Source of the DNA: Zeaxanthinibacter sp. PT1
Lineage (GTDB): Bacteria; Bacteroidota; Bacteroidia; Flavobacteriales; Flavobacteriaceae
DNA: 64,000 bases
Assembly: GCF_028464225.1 (NCBI RefSeq)
Contig: NZ_JAQPCN010000005.1
Span: forward strand, 124,001 to 188,000
Direction of reading: 5' to 3'
A program made the position numbers and the translations under genes. The notes under the pieces were generated by a model that had not been told where the DNA came from, made no database searches, and worked only from the letters and a program-made list of their open reading frames with translations. Positions 6,706 through 15,682 of the stretch are shown here, piece by piece; position 1 is the first letter of the stretch, and every line of letters begins with the position of its first letter.

Positions 6706-8130
6706 ATGATACCAACCAAACGACTCGGCGCTCTCGCCGCGGTATTCCTTTTGTACAGTTGTGGTGCTTTTTTTAACCAACCCCTGGATCGAACCGCTGC
6801 GCGGGTGGGGGAGGCCAGCCGTAGTACCAGCCTGTTAAAACAACTCCCGCCTGCACAGGAACCGGTAGAGGTGGCCGTCTATAATTTCAGCGACCAGACC
6901 GGGCAGTACAAAGCCATTGAGAACGGGAGCACCTTTAGTACCGCAGTGACACAGGGAGCAACCACCATCCTGATCAAAGCCCTGGAAGATTCGGGTTATT
7001 TTATCCCTATAGAACGGGAAAACCTGAGCAACCTCTCCACCGAGCGTAATATCATCCGGAACACCAAGCAGGAATATATCAAGAACCTGAATCCGAATGA
7101 ACCCCCCTTACCTCCTTTACTGTACGCAGGATTATTATTAGAAGGCGGGATCGTTTCCTATGATACAAACATCATCACCGGCGGTGTGGGAGCTCGGTAT
7201 TTTGGGGTAGGCGCTTCGTCCCGCTACCGGCAGGACAGGATTACCATTTATCTGCGCGCAGTTTCTACCAGTAACGGGGAGATCCTGAAAACGGTCTATG
7301 TATCCAAAACCATTCTTTCGCAGGCTCTGGATGCCAACTATTTCCGCTTTGTAAAGTTCCAGCGACTGCTGGAGGCTGAGACCGGGATCACCCAGAACGA
7401 ACCGGTTCAACTGGCCGTACAGGATGCTATTGAAAAGGCAGTCTACGACCTGGTCGTAGAAGGAATCCAAAAAGGCTATTGGGCTTCTAACCAGGGCAGG
7501 GATATTGATCAGCAGCTGGTGAACCGGTATTTTAAAGAAAAAGAAGAAGTGCAGTCCATCGAGTTATACAACCGCATCATGCGTAAGAAACCGGCCAATA
7601 TGATCAGTGCTGTGGGCGGGGTAACACTCATGAACGGGGATTATGCTAAGAAGAACCCGGGCTATATGATGCGCTTTGAATACCAGGCCGGGTTAAACAA
7701 GTACCTGAGTTTTGGCCCTTCCTTTTCATTCCTGGAACTCAATAACGGGGAACAGTTTTATAACCAGTTCCTGCAGCTGGATGTCAATGGTCGTTTCAAT
7801 GTGTTACCCGATGATAATTTCTCGCCATACCTCTATGGGGGTGGTGGGCTGGTGCTGGAAGCAGGTACCAATAAGGACCTGGAAACTTCATTTCCATCTA
7901 ATTTCTACAAAGTGCAGTACGGTGCCGGGATCCAATGGGATCTCTCTGAGAACTGGGGGATGAACCTCTTTGCAGAGCACAATTACATGTTTACCGACGA
8001 ACTGGACCACCAGGTGCAGGGAAAACGGGACGATGCCTATTTCAATTTTGGCCTGGGACTCAATTATTATTTTGACCTGGGTAATAAGAATAAATCCAAA
8101 TCTAAAGCAGTACAGCAAAATGAAAACTAA
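6706..8130 (+). CDS. csgG: CsgG curli secretion channel with C-terminal beta-barrel-like extension
   Basis: The outer-membrane lipoprotein channel that exports curlin subunits. I chose the ATG at 6706 because it gives a compact lipoprotein signal with lipobox LYSC. A TTG at 6682 would add eight residues and overlap csgF. Residues about 50-265 match CsgG (VYNFSDQTGQ, GGVGARYFGVGA, SKTILS, RLLEAETG, NEPV). E. coli CsgG ends after about 277 residues, whereas this protein has 474. Residues about 300-465 are alternating hydrophobic strands with Gly/aromatic turns, like a small outer-membrane barrel domain. In the pore loop, the Phe of the E. coli Tyr51/Asn55/Phe56 constriction is kept, but Tyr51 is replaced and the loop is one residue longer. 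It overlaps the next gene by 11 bases. Confidence 0.93.
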   Translation: MIPTKRLGALAAVFLLYSCGAFFNQPLDRTAARVGEASRSTSLLKQLPPAQEPVEVAVYNFSDQTGQYKAIENGSTFSTAVTQGATTILIKALEDSGYFIPIERENLSNLSTERNIIRNTKQEYIKNLNPNEPPLPPLLYAGLLLEGGIVSYDTNIITGGVGARYFGVGASSRYRQDRITIYLRAVSTSNGEILKTVYVSKTILSQALDANYFRFVKFQRLLEAETGITQNEPVQLAVQDAIEKAVYDLVVEGIQKGYWASNQGRDIDQQLVNRYFKEKEEVQSIELYNRIMRKKPANMISAVGGVTLMNGDYAKKNPGYMMRFEYQAGLNKYLSFGPSFSFLELNNGEQFYNQFLQLDVNGRFNVLPDDNFSPYLYGGGGLVLEAGTNKDLETSFPSNFYKVQYGAGIQWDLSENWGMNLFAEHNYMFTDELDHQVQGKRDDAYFNFGLGLNYYFDLGNKNKSKSKAVQQNEN

Positions 8131-9634
8131 GAAACTCTATATCGTATTAATTGCCTTGGCAGCCATCTATAGCTGCACCGAGGACACCCTGGATGAAGAA
8201 CGTAAAGGATTTATCAAAGGAACAGTAATAGACAAAGAGACAGGTGCAGCCCTGGATAGTGTAAAGATCACTACCAACCCGGGGTCTACCACGGCTGTCA
8301 CGAATAATAAAGGGGAATTTGTACTGCGGGATATCCTGGTCGATGATTACTCGGTACAGGCCGAACGGGAGACGTATACTACCGCGTTCGAGGCAGCAGC
8401 GGTCACCGAAGGAGATACGACAATCGTGGCCTTCGAAATGACAAAATCAACGGATACGAATAAGGCTCCTGCAGTTCCTAAACTGGTCTTCCCGGAAGAT
8501 GGAGCGGAGGAACTGGGGCTGGAGGTAGAATTTATCTGGGAATCTTCCGAAACGGATAACGATGAACTCACTTATACCCTGGAACTGCGAAATGGCAAGA
8601 CCAACGAGATCGAAAATTTCGAGGTGGTCTCAGATACCATGCTGGTTGTGGATAACCTGAAACTGGCAACAAATTATTTCTGGGAAGTCTCGGTGAGCGA
8701 TGGTACGGCCGACCCCGTCACTTCTTCGGTAAGACAGTTTACGACCCTGACTTCGCCCGATAACCCTTACCTGGTGGTGAAGGAAATAAATGGAAATAAC
8801 GTTATTTTCTCAGGGAACGAGGACCCCTCCCCAGAAGGTGAACCGAATAGTAACCTGTACCAGCTGACCGAAGAGACAAAAAACAGTTTCCGACCCAGGC
8901 GGAATAACGAAATAAATCGGATTGCCTTCCTGCGCACCTTAGGAGCGGAAACCCATATTTTTACGATGCAGGAGGATGGCAGTGATGTGCAGCAGGTGAC
9001 CAGTACCATCCCTGTCGCCGGCTTTAATCTGAAATACCTGGATTTTAGCTGGGCCAACTCCGGGGGCTCTATTCTCTATCCTAACTTTGATAAATTATAC
9101 AGCATCAATCCCAATGGCGGGGCTACTACGATGATCTACCAGACCCCGGACGGTTCATTGATTTCAGAGGTAGACGTGGCAGAGCTGGACCAGGATTTGC
9201 TGTTGATCAAAACCAACGATCTCAGTGGCTACAATGTGCGGATCTTCACCTACCGACTGTCTACGGCTTCAGAAGAAACCGTAGTGCTGGACAGCGTGAT
9301 GGGCGGTGCCGGTAGTGTGGATATTTCAGCTAATGGCGACAAGATTCTTTACAGCCTGGATACCTCGGGAGCACAGAATTCGATCTACCGTATGTTCTCC
9401 AGCCGATTGTTCATCTATTTTACGGCTACGGCTATCGTAACCCAGGTAGAAACGGATGTAGTGAACGGGGAAAACGACTTTGATGCGCGCTTCTCACCTT
9501 CTGAGGGTGCCGTCATCTTCACCAGGGCTGCAAATAATACCGGGGCTGTTCCTACGGTCTTTAAGCGGGATTTTGACACTTCCCAGGACGATGACGAACT
9601 ATTTACTGAATCTTATATGCCGGACTGGCAGTAA
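8120..9634 (+). CDS. Lipoprotein with carboxypeptidase-like domain, Fn3-like region and TolB-type propeller
   Basis: A 504-residue lipoprotein: signal residues 1-18 and lipobox IYSC with Cys19. The ATG at 8120 overlaps the csgG stop, and the frame also runs upstream without a signal sequence, so 8120 is preferred. Domains in order: residues about 27-105, carboxypeptidase regulatory-like beta-sandwich (GTVIDKETGAALDSV); about 110-205, fibronectin-III-like (WESSETDNDELTYTLEL); about 210-500, a propeller with TolB/PD40-like repeats (IFTMQEDGSDVQQVT, ISANGDKILYS, DFDARFSP). No enzyme motif is seen. Overlap with csgG implies a role at the outer membrane in curli biogenesis or anchoring. The role is inferred from position. 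Confidence 0.75.
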   Translation: MKTKKLYIVLIALAAIYSCTEDTLDEERKGFIKGTVIDKETGAALDSVKITTNPGSTTAVTNNKGEFVLRDILVDDYSVQAERETYTTAFEAAAVTEGDTTIVAFEMTKSTDTNKAPAVPKLVFPEDGAEELGLEVEFIWESSETDNDELTYTLELRNGKTNEIENFEVVSDTMLVVDNLKLATNYFWEVSVSDGTADPVTSSVRQFTTLTSPDNPYLVVKEINGNNVIFSGNEDPSPEGEPNSNLYQLTEETKNSFRPRRNNEINRIAFLRTLGAETHIFTMQEDGSDVQQVTSTIPVAGFNLKYLDFSWANSGGSILYPNFDKLYSINPNGGATTMIYQTPDGSLISEVDVAELDQDLLLIKTNDLSGYNVRIFTYRLSTASEETVVLDSVMGGAGSVDISANGDKILYSLDTSGAQNSIYRMFSSRLFIYFTATAIVTQVETDVVNGENDFDARFSPSEGAVIFTRAANNTGAVPTVFKRDFDTSQDDDELFTESYMPDWQ

Positions 9635-9655
9635 CAATAATTAACCAACCCATGC

Positions 9656-9703
9656 AAGCTGTGCTCCATTGCCGGAATATTTCCGCGCTTTGTTGCACAG
9701 CTT
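9656..9703 (+). terminator. Nested hairpins between the curli operon and purM
   Basis: AAGCTGTGC at 9656-9664 is perfectly complementary to GCACAGCTT at 9695-9703. The loop contains a second hairpin, CGGAA (9673-9677) with TTCCG (9681-9685). No T-run follows, so it is not a classic intrinsic terminator. It could end the curli transcript by another route, or stabilise its 3' end. Its right arm overlaps the -33 box of purM. Confidence 0.4.
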
Positions 9704-9724
9704 CTTGCATTTAGGCTATTTTTG
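9693..9724 (+). promoter_or_regulatory. Promoter of purM
   Basis: TTG at 9693-9695, 21-base spacer, TATTTTTG at 9717-9724. This fits the flavobacterial TTG-N17-23-TAnnTTTG consensus. Transcription should begin near 9730, leaving a leader of about ten bases before the ATG at 9739. Confidence 0.75.
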
Positions 9725-9738
9725 CCAAAAACTACACC

Positions 9739-10920
9739 ATGGGATCTTCAGACAGCCAGCGATATAGCCAGAGGGGCGTTTCCGCCTCCAAGGAAGATGT
9801 GCACAATGCGATCAAAAACATTGATAAGGGACTTTTTCCCAAAGCGTTCTGCAAGATCGTGGCTGATGAGCTTACCGGCGACCCGGGCCACTGCCTTGTC
9901 ATGCACGCAGATGGCGCCGGAACCAAATCTTCCCTGGCCTATATGTACTGGAAGGAGACCGGGGACCTCTCCGTCTGGAAAGGGATCGCCCAGGATGCGC
10001 TGGTGATGAACCTGGACGACCTGCTCTGTGTAGGAGCCACCGATAATATCATGATGTCCTCTACCATCGGCCGGAACAAACACCTGGTACCCGGGGAAGT
10101 GATCTCGGCCATCATTCAGGGCACCGAGGAACTGGTGGAAGAACTTAAGGCACATGGGGTGACTATCCACCTGACCGGGGGCGAGACCGCCGATGTTGGA
10201 GACCTGGTGCGAACCATTATTGTAGACTCTACCGTTACCGCCCGCATGCCGCGCAGCCGGGTGATCGATAACGCCAATATCAAAGCCGGGGATGTCATCA
10301 TCGGCCTGGCTTCATACGGGCAGGCCACCTACGAATCTGAATACAACGGCGGGATGGGCAGTAACGGGCTTACTTCTGCCCGCCACGATGTCTTTTCAAA
10401 ATCCCTGGCCGAAAAATACCCGGAGAGTTATGACCCAGCCGTGCCGGAAGACCTGGTCTATTCCGGAAAAGTAGGGCTGACAGACAAGGTTGAAGGGGCT
10501 CCCCTGGACGCCGGGAAACTGGTGCTCTCTCCAACCCGGACCTATGCACCCATCATCAAAAATATCCTGGACCGCTTTGACCAGCGTGATATCCACGGGA
10601 TGATCCACTGCAGTGGCGGCGCACAGACCAAGATCCTGCACTTTATAGACGCACTGCATATTGTAAAAGATAATATGTTCCCTGTACCTCCGCTATTTAA
10701 GCTGATCCAGCAACAATCCGGGACCGACTGGAAAGAGATGTACCAGGTGTTCAATTGCGGCCACCGGATGGAATTATATGTAAACCCCGATGTGGCTGAT
10801 GAACTGATGGCCATCTCGGAAAAATTCGGAGTGGCTGCACAGATTGTCGGCCGAGTTGAAAGCTCACCGGTAAAGAAACTCAGCATCCGCAGCGAATACG
10901 GTAATTTTACCTACGAATAG
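9739..10920 (+). CDS. purM: Phosphoribosylformylglycinamidine cyclo-ligase
   Basis: A 393-residue AIR synthetase that closes the imidazole ring of AIR using ATP in step five of purine synthesis (cytoplasm). The N-terminal ATP-binding part carries MHADGAGTKSS and the MNLDDLLCVGAT segment. HLTGGETADV and GMIHCSGGAQTK mark the C-terminal lobe. It is longer than E. coli PurM (about 345 residues), as in other Bacteroidota. It has its own promoter and a terminator, so it appears monocistronic. No other pur biosynthesis gene is adjacent. Confidence 0.93.
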   Translation: MGSSDSQRYSQRGVSASKEDVHNAIKNIDKGLFPKAFCKIVADELTGDPGHCLVMHADGAGTKSSLAYMYWKETGDLSVWKGIAQDALVMNLDDLLCVGATDNIMMSSTIGRNKHLVPGEVISAIIQGTEELVEELKAHGVTIHLTGGETADVGDLVRTIIVDSTVTARMPRSRVIDNANIKAGDVIIGLASYGQATYESEYNGGMGSNGLTSARHDVFSKSLAEKYPESYDPAVPEDLVYSGKVGLTDKVEGAPLDAGKLVLSPTRTYAPIIKNILDRFDQRDIHGMIHCSGGAQTKILHFIDALHIVKDNMFPVPPLFKLIQQQSGTDWKEMYQVFNCGHRMELYVNPDVADELMAISEKFGVAAQIVGRVESSPVKKLSIRSEYGNFTYE

Positions 10921-10952
10921 CTTTTCGTTCAACAGTATACGATTTTATAGAT

Positions 10953-10986
10953 AGCCCCGTTCTCCATTAAGACGGGGCTTTTACTT
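10953..10986 (+). terminator. Intrinsic terminator after purM
   Basis: AGCCCCGT (10953-10960) pairs with ACGGGGCT (10972-10979), 11-base loop, then TTTTACTTTT. Confidence 0.85.
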
Positions 10987-11001
10987 TTAAAAATAGTTGC
11001 T

Positions 11002-11424
11002 ATGGAACGTAAAGAATTTTTAAGATCACTGGGTGCAGGCGCTGCCTTTGCCCTGATATTTCCCTGTGTACAGGGCTGCTCCAAGGACGAGGATGGTCCT
11101 GCCGTGCCTACGGGGATCGACTTCACCATCGACCTGGATTCTGAAGAAGGTCAGGGCCTGCAGAACAACGGTGACTTTATCCTGAAGAACGAAGTGGTGG
11201 TGGTCAAAAACCTGCAGGGCAATTTTATTGCCGCGAGCCAGATCTGCAGCCACCAGCAGACAGACCAGGTGCGTTTTATTGAAAGTGAAGGGGGCATATT
11301 CCGATGTTTTACCCATGGATCCGAGTTTGATCAGCAAGGGAGGCCGCTCAATACTATTACCAGCAATCCCCTGAAAATCTTTAAGACTTCCCTGGAAGGC
11401 AATATCTTACGGGTTTTTGAGTAA
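11002..11424 (+). CDS. Rieske [2Fe-2S] lipoprotein
   Basis: A 140-residue protein with a lipoprotein-type signal (residues 1-25, Cys26) and one Rieske domain. Cys82-x-His84 and Cys102-x-x-His105 are the two ligand pairs of a Rieske [2Fe-2S] cluster, 18 residues apart. The domain is exported, so the protein should be anchored at a membrane facing the periplasm. No cytochrome or oxygenase subunit is adjacent, so it is not obviously part of a bc1-like complex. The neighbour apbE modifies periplasmic flavoproteins, which suggests a shared electron-transfer function (inference). Confidence 0.85.
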   Translation: MERKEFLRSLGAGAAFALIFPCVQGCSKDEDGPAVPTGIDFTIDLDSEEGQGLQNNGDFILKNEVVVVKNLQGNFIAASQICSHQQTDQVRFIESEGGIFRCFTHGSEFDQQGRPLNTITSNPLKIFKTSLEGNILRVFE

Positions 11425-11448
11425 GTAATCCACTTTATTTTATATTTG
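11417..11448 (+). promoter_or_regulatory. Promoter of the apbE-like gene
   Basis: TTG at 11417-11419, 21-base spacer, TATATTTG at 11441-11448, a full match to the flavobacterial consensus. It overlaps the end of the Rieske gene. A start of transcription near 11453 excludes the TTG codon at 11446 as the translation start of the next gene and favours GTG at 11491. Confidence 0.75.
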
Positions 11449-11490
11449 CTGATTCACACCGGTACTTGGCCGGTCACAAAAATCGTCCCC

Positions 11491-12486
11491 GTGCCCCGGA
11501 TTTTCTTACTCTTCATTTTTATCCTTTCCGGATTGCCGGCCCATGGCCAGCAGGAAGAATTGTTATCGGTCACTCGGAAAGTGCCTTTAATGGGCAGCGA
11601 TTTTGAAATTACAGTCCTGGCCGAAGATGAATCCATCGCCCAGATCAATATACAGGAAGCTATCGACGAGATCAGCAGGATAGAAGCCTTGATCTCTTCC
11701 TGGAAAGAAGATTCGCAAACCTCCTTGATCAATACCAATGCCGGGGTACAACCGGTAGTGGTTAGTAAAGAACTTTTTGAGCTCATCCTGTACTGCCAAT
11801 CCCTGGCCGAGCTTACACAGGGAGCCTTCGATATCACCCATGCCTCGATGAACAAGTTGTGGGACTTTAACGAAGCACAACACTATCTACCGGCAGCCTA
11901 CGAGATCGGGGAAGCTGTGAACAAAACTGGGTTCAGGAAAATTGTCCTGGACCCGGATACCTACTCGGTCTATCTCCCGCTCCCGGAAATGAAGATCGGC
12001 TTTGGAGCCATAGGGAAGGGGTACGCTGCGGATAAGGCCAAGGCCCTGTTAAAAGAAAAAGCTGTCCCGGCAGGCATGATCAACGCAGCCGGGGATATCA
12101 CCACCTGGGGGACCAGGGCTACCGGTGAAAAATGGCTGATCGGTATAGATGACCCCCTGGCCAATGGCAGCCTGCAGAACTGGATCCCCTTGGTTGAATC
12201 CTCGGTCGCCATTACCGGGACCCAGGAACGTTATATCTGGGTGAACGGGGAGAAGCTGAAAGACATTATCGATCCCAGGAATGGGCAGCCGGTTCGTGGA
12301 CTGGCCAAGGTGACCGTTTTCCATAAGGATGCAGCATTCGCGGACGCCCTTTCCACAGCCTTCTTTGTATTGGGTCCGCTTAAAAGCCTGGGGCTGGTCA
12401 ATGACCTCCCCGGCACAGAGGCCATCCTCCTCGATGAGGCCGGCCGTGCCTTTTACAGTACGGGGCTACTGACCCGCGAGCCCTAA
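11491..12486 (+). CDS. apbE: FAD:protein FMN transferase
   Basis: A 331-residue ApbE-family enzyme that transfers FMN from FAD to a Thr or Ser of target flavoproteins outside the cytoplasm. From GTG 11491 it has a signal peptide (about 20 residues, ending AHGQ). Family marks are MGSDFEITV near the mature N-terminus, [10 protein letters not shown], the AGDITTWG loop, and the C-terminal [13 protein letters not shown] Mg-binding region. An in-frame TTG at 11446 is rejected because the promoter element covers it. No RnfG/NqrC-like target lies in the window. The adjacent Rieske lipoprotein suggests a redox context. Confidence 0.9.
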   Translation: MPRIFLLFIFILSGLPAHGQQEELLSVTRKVPLMGSDFEITVLAEDESIAQINIQEAIDEISRIEALISSWKEDSQTSLINTNAGVQPVVVSKELFELILYCQSLAELTQGAFDITHASMNKLWDFNEAQHYLPAAYEIGEAVNKTGFRKIVLDPDTYSVYLPLPEMKIGFGAIGKGYAADKAKALLKEKAVPAGMINAAGDITTWGTRATGEKWLIGIDDPLANGSLQNWIPLVESSVAITGTQERYIWVNGEKLKDIIDPRNGQPVRGLAKVTVFHKDAAFADALSTAFFVLGPLKSLGLVNDLPGTEAILLDEAGRAFYSTGLLTREP

Positions 12487-12556
12487 ATTTCATTTCCGCG
12501 AAACATCCATAATCCGTGTTAAAATCGTAAATTCGCTGCATAATGCAGAACAGCAG

Positions 12557-13633
12557 ATGTTAGATAAACTCAATATAGTAAAACAGCGTTTTGACGAGGT
12601 TTCAGACCTTATCATACAGCCCGATGTGATATCGGACCAGAAACGCTACGTCTCTCTGACCAAGGAATATAAGGACCTTAAGGTTTTAGTGGAGAAACGC
12701 GACACTTACATAGAACTTACCAATAATATTAAGGAGGCCGAAGAGATCATAAAAGATGGCTCTGATGCCGAGATGGTAGAGATGGCCAAAATGCAGATGG
12801 AAGAGGCCAAAGAGGCGCTCCCGGACCTGGAGGAAGAAATCAAATTGTTATTGATCCCGAAAGACCCGGAAGATTCAAAAGATGTGGTAATGGAGATCCG
12901 TGCCGGAACCGGTGGTGACGAAGCCAGTATCTTTGCCGGCGACCTCTACCGTATGTATGCTAAATACTGTGAATCCCGTGGCTGGAAGACCAACATCATC
13001 GACCTGAGCGAAGGGACCAGTGGAGGCTATAAAGAGATCCACTTTGAGATCACCGGGGAAGAGGTGTATGGCACCCTGAAATTCGAGGCAGGTGTACACC
13101 GTGTTCAGCGGGTGCCCCAGACCGAAACCCAGGGACGTGTACACACCAGTGCAGCAACAGTGATGGTATTACCGGAGGCCGAAGAGTTTGACGTGCAGAT
13201 AGACCCAAAGGAAGTGCGGATCGATTATTTCTGTTCTTCCGGACCCGGGGGGCAATCGGTAAACACCACCTATTCTGCCGTTCGCCTTACCCACTTGCCT
13301 ACAGGCCTGGTGGCCCAATGCCAGGACGAGAAATCCCAGCACAAGAACAAGGACAAGGCTTTCAAAGTACTGCGTTCCCGTCTTTACGATATGGAGCTGG
13401 CCAAGAAACAGGAAGAGGATGCCGCCAAGCGAAATTCGCAGGTGAGCAGCGGGGACCGTTCTGCCAAGATCCGTACCTATAACTATCCGCAAGGACGGGT
13501 GACTGACCACAGGATCGGGCTTACCCTTTATGACCTGCAGAATATCATCAATGGCGACATTCAGAAATTGATCGATGAACTGCGCTTTGTAGAGAATACC
13601 GAAAAACTTAAAGAAGCCTCAGAGATCTTTTAA
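12557..13633 (+). CDS. prfA: Peptide chain release factor 1
   Basis: A 358-residue class I release factor. Residues 231-233 are the GGQ motif that triggers peptidyl-tRNA hydrolysis. Pro187-Gln-Thr189 is the PxT tripeptide that reads UAA and UAG, which separates RF1 from RF2 (SPF). An acidic coiled N-terminal domain spans about 1-100. The following pyrF starts eight bases after the stop, so the two are probably co-transcribed. Confidence 0.96.
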   Translation: MLDKLNIVKQRFDEVSDLIIQPDVISDQKRYVSLTKEYKDLKVLVEKRDTYIELTNNIKEAEEIIKDGSDAEMVEMAKMQMEEAKEALPDLEEEIKLLLIPKDPEDSKDVVMEIRAGTGGDEASIFAGDLYRMYAKYCESRGWKTNIIDLSEGTSGGYKEIHFEITGEEVYGTLKFEAGVHRVQRVPQTETQGRVHTSAATVMVLPEAEEFDVQIDPKEVRIDYFCSSGPGGQSVNTTYSAVRLTHLPTGLVAQCQDEKSQHKNKDKAFKVLRSRLYDMELAKKQEEDAAKRNSQVSSGDRSAKIRTYNYPQGRVTDHRIGLTLYDLQNIINGDIQKLIDELRFVENTEKLKEASEIF

Positions 13634-13640
13634 TACACCT

Positions 13641-14453
13641 ATGACCAACCGAGAACTGACCGAACAGATCCGTAAAAAGAAATCGTTTCTCTGTATCGGC
13701 CTGGATACAGATTTGGATAAAATACCCAGGCACCTGAAACAGGAAGAGGATCCTATCTTTAGTTTTAATAAGGCTATCATTGACGCCACCCACGAATACT
13801 GCGTGGCTTATAAACCGAATATCGCGTTCTACGAAGCTTATGGCCTGGCGGGCTGGATAGCCCTGGAGAAGACCATTGAATACCTCAATAAGAATCACCC
13901 TGATATTTTCACCATCGCCGATGCCAAAAGAGGGGATATAGGGAATACGGCTACCCGCTATGCCAAAGCCTTTTTTGAACAATTGGATTTTGACTCCATT
14001 ACAGTGGCTCCTTACATGGGGCGCGATTCTGTAGAACCTTTCCTGCAGTTTCCGGGCAAGCACGCCATTCTCCTGGCCTTAACCTCTAACCAGGGTGCGT
14101 TCGACTTCCAGACCAAGGCCTATGAAGGGAAAGCATTATACGAGCGCGTATTGGAAACAGCAAGTGCCTACGAGCATTCGGACAGGCTGATGTATGTAGT
14201 CGGGGCTACCAAGGCTGAGTACTTACAGGATATCAGGAAAATAGTCCCCGATAGTTTCTTGTTAGTACCTGGGGTAGGAGCCCAGGGCGGAAGTCTGCAG
14301 GATGTCTGTAAGTATGGGATGACCGATGAGGTGGGATTACTGGTGAATTCGACCAGGGGTATTATTTACGCTTCCCAGGGAGCCGACTTTGCGGAAGCAG
14401 CGGCCGAAAAAGCAAAAGAGCTCCAGAGCCAGATGGCTGAGGAGCTCCTATAA
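13641..14453 (+). CDS. pyrF: Orotidine 5'-phosphate decarboxylase (type 2)
   Basis: A 270-residue enzyme that decarboxylates OMP to UMP in pyrimidine synthesis. The catalytic segment [10 protein letters not shown] includes Lys96 and two aspartates, in the form typical of the longer type 2 Pyr[10 protein letters not shown] near residues 210-218 is the phosphate-binding loop. It is the second gene of the prfA-pyrF pair. pyrD lies at the far right end of the window and is not linked. Confidence 0.95.
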   Translation: MTNRELTEQIRKKKSFLCIGLDTDLDKIPRHLKQEEDPIFSFNKAIIDATHEYCVAYKPNIAFYEAYGLAGWIALEKTIEYLNKNHPDIFTIADAKRGDIGNTATRYAKAFFEQLDFDSITVAPYMGRDSVEPFLQFPGKHAILLALTSNQGAFDFQTKAYEGKALYERVLETASAYEHSDRLMYVVGATKAEYLQDIRKIVPDSFLLVPGVGAQGGSLQDVCKYGMTDEVGLLVNSTRGIIYASQGADFAEAAAEKAKELQSQMAEELL

Positions 14454-14477
14454 GAAGACTTTCATATAATTATATAA

Positions 14478-14675
14478 TTAGGGTACCAGGTTTTCCAGGA
14501 TCTTCTTGATCTGTAAGGCCTTGTTTTCAAAGAAATCTCCCAACTGATCATTGAGCTCTTTCAACTGGTTTGCCTTGTCCATTAAATTCTGGTATTGGTA
14601 CTCCAATAAGGAGACTGTCTGACGGGCGTTTACATTCGGTGTAATCGTTCCAACCCTGCAATATTTATTTTCCAT
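14478..14675 (-). CDS. Small coiled-coil protein, unknown function
   Basis: A 65-residue protein with no signal and heptad-like sequence from residue 20 to the end (LLEYQYQNLMDKANQLKEL). I do not recognise a family. Support for it being real: a perfect -7 element TATCTTTG on the minus strand at 14699-14706, 24 bases before the ATG, and a typical amphipathic composition. It lies convergent to pyrF and alone on its strand. Confidence 0.6.
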   Translation of the reverse strand: MENKYCRVGTITPNVNARQTVSLLEYQYQNLMDKANQLKELNDQLGDFFENKALQIKKILENLVP

Positions 14676-14698
14676 AGATTCGTATTTTTTCTTCTATA

Positions 14699-14706
14699 CA
14701 AAGATA
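14699..14706 (-). promoter_or_regulatory. -7 element of the small coiled-coil gene
   Basis: Minus-strand TATCTTTG (TAnnTTTG). No TTG box is found at the usual 17-23 base distance, so only the -7 element is supported. Confidence 0.5.
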
Positions 14707-14894
14707 CGTCCGTTAGCGCTGTTTGGATGTTACACAATTATAGGATTCAACTAATTTATAGGTGATTTATCTATTTTTTAACGTATCCACCATGTTGCTT
14801 TCAATGATTTGACAAAAAATTTACAATTCGATAATTTTCAGAAAGCGCTATCTTTAGGAAAACTAATCCTCTTTTGGGATCCTGATACGTTAAA

Positions 14895-15419
14895 ATGCTG
14901 GCTCGGTTTTTCTTCTGGTGTATGATGGTGATGATGACGGTTTCTGTCCGGGCACAGGAAGCAGATTGCCCGTGCTGCTCCGTAGTATACCAGGCGTTTG
15001 ATTTCTGGATCGGGGAGTGGGAGGTATACAACAGGGATGGTTCTATCGCCGGTACCAACATAATTACAAAGGTTGAAGATGGTTGTGGTCTGCGGGAGGA
15101 ATGGAAGAGTGCAAATGGTACTTTTACCGGAACCAGCCTGAATTTCTACGATAAAAAGAACGGGCAGTGGAAGCAATTATGGGTGGACAATGCCGGGAAT
15201 CACCTGGACCTACGGGGAAACCCGGTACAGAACGGGATGGTATTGTCTTCAGAACCCTTCCGCGGACAGGATGGTAAAATGTATGTCAATCGCATCAGCT
15301 GGACTGCTAACCCCGAGGGTACGGTCAGGCAATTGTGGGAAGTCTTGCAAGGTGAGGAGGTGGCTTCTGTCATCTTTGACGGACTCTATACGCCGAAGGA
15401 AAAGATAGAAGGAAATTAA
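14895..15419 (+). CDS. Secreted lipocalin-like protein (DUF1579-like)
   Basis: A 174-residue protein with a signal peptide (about 1-20, ending RAQ) and a single beta-barrel-like domain. FDFWIGEWEVY, the GCGLREEW segment, and WKQLWVDNAG with LDLRG are the spaced Gly/Trp pattern of the DUF1579-like family found in many Bacteroidota. Two cysteine pairs at the mature N-terminus (CPCC) are unusual for the family and may bind a metal or form disulphides. It is a single gene followed by a strong terminator. No substrate is known. Confidence 0.65.
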   Translation: MLARFFFWCMMVMMTVSVRAQEADCPCCSVVYQAFDFWIGEWEVYNRDGSIAGTNIITKVEDGCGLREEWKSANGTFTGTSLNFYDKKNGQWKQLWVDNAGNHLDLRGNPVQNGMVLSSEPFRGQDGKMYVNRISWTANPEGTVRQLWEVLQGEEVASVIFDGLYTPKEKIEGN

Positions 15420-15444
15420 ACGGGACTCTCGATTTAATACATTA

Positions 15445-15476
15445 AAAAAACCGGTACTCCTACCGGTTTTTTCAAA
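15445..15476 (+). terminator. Intrinsic terminator after the DUF1579-like gene
   Basis: AAAAAACCGGTA (15445-15456) pairs perfectly with TACCGGTTTTTT (15461-15472) around a four-base loop. The A- and T-rich ends let it act on both strands. Confidence 0.88.
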
Positions 15477-15479
15477 CTA

Positions 15480-15504
15480 ACTAACTCAAAAATACTAACT
15501 CAAA
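15480..15504 (+). repeat. Short direct repeat in the spacer before the PfkB gene end
   Basis: ACTAACTCAAA occurs at 15480-15490 and 15494-15504, period 14. It follows the terminator. The rest of the 15473-15682 spacer is AT-rich with no gene visible. Confidence 0.5.
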
Positions 15505-15682
15505 TAATTATGGTTCCCGGTTTTTCCCAAAGCCGGTACCAGCTAGTTCAACACTATGATAAGTAGGTTGTTTATGCTGATATTTTTAGAACGCAATATT
15601 ATTTGATTTATTGTAAACGGTTGGCAATAAAACATATACGCTTCATAAGTGCCGTATAATAGATGAAAGCAATGCTCACCTA

